Below, one piece after another: positions 59,496 to 64,000 of a stretch of 64,000 nucleotides of DNA. Below the pieces are notes generated by a model. The model made no database searches. It had not been told where the DNA came from and saw only the letters and a list, made by a program, of their open reading frames with translations. Position numbers and translations under genes: made by a program. The stretch comes from Verticillium longisporum. Its lineage: Eukaryota > Ascomycota > Sordariomycetes > Glomerellales > Plectosphaerellaceae. How positions within the stretch are numbered: the first letter of the stretch is position 1; every line of letters starts with the position of its first letter. The stretch lies in assembly GCA_019188255.1 (NCBI GenBank), contig JAETXT010000001.1, positions 6,758,001 to 6,822,000 on the forward strand, read 5' to 3'.

Positions 59496-62087
59496 ATGTC
59501 TACCAAAGATGATCGCGAGGTCGATCTCGATGAGCGCCCGCGGGAGAAGAAGAAGAGCAAGAGCAAGCGGCCGACCTCTGAAGGCGACAAGGAGCACCGC
59601 AAATCCAGCACGCGATCCTCCCGACACAAGAAGGAGGGTGGCAGTGAAATCTCCCACTCGCACTCTCACTCACACCGACGTCATCGCACCCGAGAAGAGA
59701 AGGAGAAGGATAAGGACAGGGACAAGGAAAAAGAACGTGCTGGATCCACGTCGGAGCTCGTCTTCGAGTTTGGCAGGTCAAAAACGTCGATCGCCTCGAT
59801 GGACCGTATTTCGGTGCCTTACCCGTCGTTCAGCAAGGCGCACAGCAAGGAGGCTGTCAGTCGGGAAGACCTCTCGGGCTCTGCAGCCGGCAGGCGGTCA
59901 GGGCCCTTGACGCCCGAGCCCACCGATCTGGGAGGCGAAGAGAAGGAGCGCTCCAAGTCGGCCGACTATTCTACCGCCTCCAGATCCAAAACGAAGGAGG
60001 CCCGGCCCCCGAGCCCACCAGAGACAGACGTCTCCGGTAAGCGGAGATCAGGCACGCTCGACACCGCCGCCAAGGAGGCGAGGAAAGAGCGACCCAGCTC
60101 GAGGCTCAGCGGAATATCGAGGTCAGCTTCGAGGAACGAGGAAAAGTCTCGTCTGAGCACCAAGTCCAAGTCTTCCAGTCAGGCGACATACTACAAGACA
60201 GCCGCCTACATCACTCGTGGCGTCCAGGATGGCTTGGCCGCGGAGCGAGGCCCTTCCCGGTCATCGTCCAAGAGGAGTGTGTCGAGCAAAAATGGAAGGC
60301 GGTCAGACCTCGTCGACGCCGAGTCCTCGCCGGAGAGTGCTCAGGACTCGTCCCCAAAGACGCCGACCCAGACACCCCAGTTCCCCCCATCCATGTTCGG
60401 CGCTGAAGACAAACCTTTCACGCCGTTTCAGGACGGTGACATCAGACCCGCCGACACGCCAGCAACCGACTTTGGCGGCCCCCCGCCTCCGCCGCCTCCG
60501 CCTGCCGCCAGTGTGCAGGAAGCACCCAGAGTTGACTACCTGCTTCGGAACGGCGGCCTTCCCTACGCCTTGCCGAAGAACTTCCTCGCCGTTCTGCCCC
60601 GACAGAACGGCACACGCCCCTCAAACCCTCCTCTCACAGGTGCCGAGACGCTCTTTGCGCCCTTTTTCAACTTGTTGAACCAATACAACACCGTCCTCGA
60701 GAAGAGCGGCTCCATAGCCGTTGCGACGGGCCACCGGTCCGTGGCGCGCCGCCTCCTCGATCGGCTGGAGAATGTTTTCTCCCGTGAACTGCCACCCCAC
60801 GGTTGCAGCTGCGTGGTTTGTGACACGGGAACGGACTTGCACACAGGCCTGGGCTGGGGTGAGGTGCTCGAATGGGTCAGCGGCCGCATTGAGCTTCCCC
60901 AGTGGCCACCGTTCGATTTGGCCGATCTAGGCGTCAAGGCCGCCGAGATGTCTGCGGACCTGCCTCCCCGGCCTGATTCACCCATCAAAATGGATCCGGA
61001 CATTGCAGAAGAGTTCCGCGAGCACTACCTCCGACAGTCGAAGAAGGTTCGCGGGGCCGTCGACAAGTGGCTCAACAAGTGCGGCGATAACCACGCGCCG
61101 CCGCCGCAAGAGGTCGATGACGAAACGCTCACGTTTGCGATCCTGACAAACATGGACCCCGAGGACCGGCCTTATTTTAACGCCATCCTGTCGGGCTCTC
61201 GGGAAGTTCAGCCCTCTCTCCGGTCTCCTACTCCCATGCGAAGGCCACGCTCCGACTTTATCATCAAGGCCGGCCTGTCCCTCCAGAGGTTGTACAGACT
61301 GCAGCAGGCGCCACGTGATGCCGAGACGGCTTCATACCTGATCAAGAACCCAGAGACCCACGACCTCCTCGTGTCCTTGTCCGACATCAACACATCCGAA
61401 TGGGAGATTCTCACCTCTGGCAGGTTTGATGGATTCTTGTGGTCGGGGGCGGATTCGGACGATGTCCCTACGCCCACGGGCGAGTCGCGTGGCGCTACAC
61501 CCGCCAGTGGATATATCCCTTCCCGGGGACCGACACCCAACCTTCGAGCGACGCCTGGACTCCCAGGGTCTCGAAACACGACGCCCTTCTCCGGCGTGTA
61601 TTCGCGCGGCGCGACGCCTGCCTCGTTCGTCAGCACCTCAACATCGGCACAGACACGGCAGGCGGTGTCCCGAGACGAGGAGATGGAGCTGGCAGCACTG
61701 GCCGAGGCAGAGCGGGAGATTTACCAGGGCATGGAAGTCCTGGAAGACGCCTTTGAGGCACTGCACGAGAGGGCCGAAATTGTTCGCACGGCGCTGCGCA
61801 ACCGAGGCGCCGGTCTCATGCTCAACCTGCAGCATCGCAGACGGATCGACGTGTTGCCCAACCAGCCCAACTCGGGCAACTCGCAAAACTCGGGATACGA
61901 GCGGCCGGCGTGGGCGACAGGCAGCGAGCTCGACGCTGTCAGCGACAGCGAGTGGGGTGGTGAGGACTTTGAGCTGATGCCGGACGATTCGGCCAGCAAC
62001 ATCAGCAGCTCGCGACACCGACGGCCCAAGAGGCGCACCGAGCGACGTACGCCTGCGCCCATTGAGGAGGACGACGAAGAAAACTGA
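59496..62087 (+). CDS. Large basic/proline-rich protein of unknown function
   Basis: Intronless frame of 863 aa starting in CCACCATGT. Residues 1-90 are extremely charged (EKKKSKSKR, a SHSHSHSHRRHR block, EKEKDKDRDKEKER); 90-300 are Ser/Arg/Lys-rich and probably disordered. A PPPPPPPP stretch lies at about 331-340. Residues about 345-650 look folded and are the likely conserved core: PYALPKNFLAVLPRQNG, LFAPFFNLLNQYNTVLEKSG, VATGHRSVARRLLDRLENVF, and a CSCVVCDTG cysteine cluster that may bind metal. A short TP-repeat region follows (SRGATPAS, RGPTPNLRATPG, SRNTTPFSG, YSRGATPASF), then a coiled coil (MELAALAEAEREIYQGMEVLEDAFEALHERAEIV), and an acidic tail. Probably nuclear from its composition. 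I recognise no family with a known function. Confidence 0.8.
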   Translation: MSTKDDREVDLDERPREKKKSKSKRPTSEGDKEHRKSSTRSSRHKKEGGSEISHSHSHSHRRHRTREEKEKDKDRDKEKERAGSTSELVFEFGRSKTSIASMDRISVPYPSFSKAHSKEAVSREDLSGSAAGRRSGPLTPEPTDLGGEEKERSKSADYSTASRSKTKEARPPSPPETDVSGKRRSGTLDTAAKEARKERPSSRLSGISRSASRNEEKSRLSTKSKSSSQATYYKTAAYITRGVQDGLAAERGPSRSSSKRSVSSKNGRRSDLVDAESSPESAQDSSPKTPTQTPQFPPSMFGAEDKPFTPFQDGDIRPADTPATDFGGPPPPPPPPAASVQEAPRVDYLLRNGGLPYALPKNFLAVLPRQNGTRPSNPPLTGAETLFAPFFNLLNQYNTVLEKSGSIAVATGHRSVARRLLDRLENVFSRELPPHGCSCVVCDTGTDLHTGLGWGEVLEWVSGRIELPQWPPFDLADLGVKAAEMSADLPPRPDSPIKMDPDIAEEFREHYLRQSKKVRGAVDKWLNKCGDNHAPPPQEVDDETLTFAILTNMDPEDRPYFNAILSGSREVQPSLRSPTPMRRPRSDFIIKAGLSLQRLYRLQQAPRDAETASYLIKNPETHDLLVSLSDINTSEWEILTSGRFDGFLWSGADSDDVPTPTGESRGATPASGYIPSRGPTPNLRATPGLPGSRNTTPFSGVYSRGATPASFVSTSTSAQTRQAVSRDEEMELAALAEAEREIYQGMEVLEDAFEALHERAEIVRTALRNRGAGLMLNLQHRRRIDVLPNQPNSGNSQNSGYERPAWATGSELDAVSDSEWGGEDFELMPDDSASNISSSRHRRPKRRTERRTPAPIEEDDEEN

Positions 62088-63252
62088 ACATGATACCCCG
62101 ACTCGAAGCATTTGTTTTGTGAGAAACGGTGCTGCCCCAAGACGGCAGTCTCCCGTTAGGAACGGATTGGGGCCTTGATGCGCCAAGGGAACGAGGCGGG
62201 ATGAAAGTGTTGCAACATGGCAGCGACGAAAGACTGAGTGGCCATGTCTGTGAGGGGGTATTTTGAGCAACTAACTGTATTGGATGATGGTATGTGGAGT
62301 GATGGCCAGTTGTATGACACACATGCCTGTCAGAGACGTCCATGTCAGAGAACTGTCTTTGTCATGGGCTGTTAAATGAGTGAGAATGAGAGGAGAGGTT
62401 ATCACGACGCTAGACACGGCGACACAGCACGTAAGGGAACGAAGACATGACCGGACGGGCGGCTGATCTTAGCATGACTCTCTCAACCTCCTGCTCAACA
62501 CTGTACATATCGGATGCATTTGTCCATTCCACCACATCCATTGAGGTCTGTGGTGCATTCACGAGCGCGACGAAAGCGAAAAAGGCAGTGAACGACTGCC
62601 GCGTTTGGCGAAGGTTGCATTGGGGAGGCTGCCCGGTGTCGTCCAATTGGCAGACGTCCACCAAGGATGAGGCACTACGCCGGAGCCAACCTTGTTGATC
62701 GGGTCCAGCCAAGCTAAAAGACCCAGAAGCTGTGGGCACCTCCGTCTCCTGGGAGATACTTGATTGCCGCTGGTGGAGACGCCTGAAATGAAGTATCGGC
62801 TATGACAACCTTTCCCACGCGGTTAAACCCCCCACACTAAAAATCCTCTCGTTGCGCTCGACGTACCATGGACCACGGGCACACCACGCTACGCCACGCG
62901 AGGTGAGCGGCCAGCAGGAGGGGCGCCCGGTCGGTTCTTCGTCAGTCAGGCGCCCGCCCACTTGCCACTGTTTCGGCACAAGACTGCGCGTGTGTTGCGG
63001 GTATTACCTACCTTGAACCGGCCGGTAGTCGCTACCTCTAGTGTCATATCATGGACCGGGAGCAAAAATTTCATACCATACCCTTCCTCACCTGGACCCT
63101 TTGAACCTCACAACATCGCTGCATCGTTTGATCGTGTTGGAAAGCAAGAGATCCCTCTGTTCTGATCATCTTGGTTTGACCTGTGTCCTCCATATCTCAC
63201 ACACATACTCCCTCTCTCTACATCGTTCCGACCCTTGTCGTCACCATCCAAC
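62088..63252. other. Intergenic, no gene recognised
   Basis: About 1.2 kb: 3' flank of the 863-aa gene and promoter/leader of the next gene. Nothing else identified. Confidence 0.5.
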
Positions 63253-63606
63253 ATGGTGCAGCCGTCGACGCAGGCATCTAATGCCGTCATCTTCGTCACC
63301 TACAGCCTTTTCCTGTACCTCAAACCCCCACCTATTCTACCAGATTCCCGCGTGCTGACCATGTTTGCAGCCTGATGGGACTGGGCATGGCCTACCGGTA
63401 CAGACATGACCTCAAGGGCGGGTTCCTGTCTGGTAACCGAACACGGACGGGTTAGACCTCACCTCACGAGTCAGCAGAGGTTATCGAGTCACCCACTCGC
63501 TCCCTCTTCTGGCATCACTTTTCACAGCTTGCCCTTCGATGTTCGTGTGTGATGAGAGCTAACAAGCTCCTAGCTATCCCCGTCGCTCTCAATTTTATCG
63601 CCAGTG
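63253..63606 (+). CDS. Probable sodium:solute symporter (5' part)
   Basis: Start ATG in CAACATGGT. Three exons can be joined in phase: 63253-63314, 63371-63450 and 63574-63606 (introns 56 and 123 nt, TTTGCAG and CTCCTAG acceptors). The translation is MVQPSTQASNAVIFVTYSLF, then LLMGLGMAYRYRHDLKGGFL, then SGNRTRTAIPVALNFIAS. This gives a first membrane helix, a basic loop with the GGFLSGNR motif and the beginning of a second helix, as I remember for a fungal branch of the SSS (urea/solute) family. The next donor (GTGAGT at 63607) is clear but I do not see exon 4 before the window ends. If so, the rest lies beyond 64,000, or an error hides it. Family assignment is moderate. Confidence 0.5.
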
Positions 63607-64000
63607 GTGAGTGCAGGCGTCTACGCCTAGCGTAGTCTTATCTCTCCAGAGAGCAAGAGCGGCAGCAAAACTTCTATCGATCTTTTTTTTTTTCGAGCTC
63701 CCCAGCCGGAAAACCCCTTCGACAAGCATCATGATCACCACCGTCATGGAGATTCTTCTTCACACCTCCAGTGATGATTCAGTGGCAAATCGAGCGAGAT
63801 TCACCCGCGCCACTGGCAGTTAGGTTCGTACCCAAGATGACTATGGTCCTCCTGAGGCCCCGGGAGCGTTTCCCCCCCGCCAAGAGGATCCTGTCGCCGA
63901 CCATGCGGGAGAGCAATCTCTCGTATACACTGACTAATTGTTCTCCCGTCATGTCGGACGATGAAACCCCCTTGGAGAGGGGTGCGCCCCCGGAGGCGGA
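63607..64000 (+). other. Presumed intron and unresolved 3' part of the symporter gene
   Basis: 394 bp to the window edge. It contains a T run of 11 near 63,682 and a C run of 8 near 63,871. No stretch resembles the expected next helix of the symporter. Confidence 0.35.

Overview
This is a window from a filamentous ascomycete, most likely a Sordariomycete. Five lines of evidence point that way: short GT-AG introns of about 50-106 nt in nearly every gene; fungal-type proteins (Mediator subunit 12, an Egh16-like secreted protein, S1/P1 nuclease, ATP sulfurylase with an APS-kinase-like tail, TRI12-like MFS, FLC/TRP-like channel); a Pot2/Fot1-type transposon; a chromodomain Ty3/gypsy retrotransposon; and AT-rich blocks nearly emptied of CpA/TpG, the footprint of repeat-induced point mutation (RIP). 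The species cannot be fixed from the sequence alone.

Layout. 0-18.7 kb is gene-bearing: an F-box-like/ankyrin protein (-), the small ER protein Asterix (-), MED12/SRB8 (+), a large Gly/Asn/Gln-rich Egh16-like secreted protein (-) and an S1/P1 nuclease (-). 18.96-22.93 kb is an AT-rich TIR element invaded by a Pot2-like transposon (20,643-22,502, TA duplication). 23.85-25.14 kb holds a PQ-loop vacuolar transporter (+). 26.3-41.6 kb is a transposon nest: a heavily RIPped gypsy element (26,686-40,498, GCTTA duplication, 479-bp LTRs) whose gag region received an intact relative (31,591-38,457, TCGGG duplication, two 453-bp LTRs that look identical). Behind it lie a further copy of the AT-rich repeat, a decayed tRNA-like sequence and a 181-bp solo LTR. 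44.3-64 kb is gene-bearing again: TRI12-like MFS (+), aspartate-semialdehyde dehydrogenase (+), FLC/TRP-like membrane protein (-), ATP sulfurylase (+), an 863-aa protein of unknown function (+), and the 5' end of a probable sodium:solute symporter (+) that runs off the window.

Main points of interest. (1) The intact gypsy element carries, antisense to gag-pol and starting about 100 bp inside one LTR, a spliced 191-aa ORF whose six cysteines have exact Zn(II)2Cys6 spacing, followed by a probable coiled coil. The RIPped relative has the same ORF at the same place with all six cysteine codons turned into tyrosine codons at identical spacing. (2) Its gag-pol junction has a textbook -1 frameshift cassette: in-frame slippery heptamer, 6-nt spacer, perfect 9-bp hairpin. 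(3) Five otherwise well-conserved ORFs each break by exactly one missing base in a short homopolymer, which looks like a systematic consensus error rather than five pseudogenes. (4) RIP is close to exhaustive at CpA in the old repeats, while the Pot2-like and intact gypsy insertions within them are untouched, which gives a relative chronology.

Assimilation genes (ATP sulfurylase for sulfate; aspartate-semialdehyde dehydrogenase for methionine/threonine) and transporters share the right-hand block, but nothing shows that they are co-regulated. No secondary-metabolite cluster, CRISPR array or confident tRNA/rRNA gene was seen.
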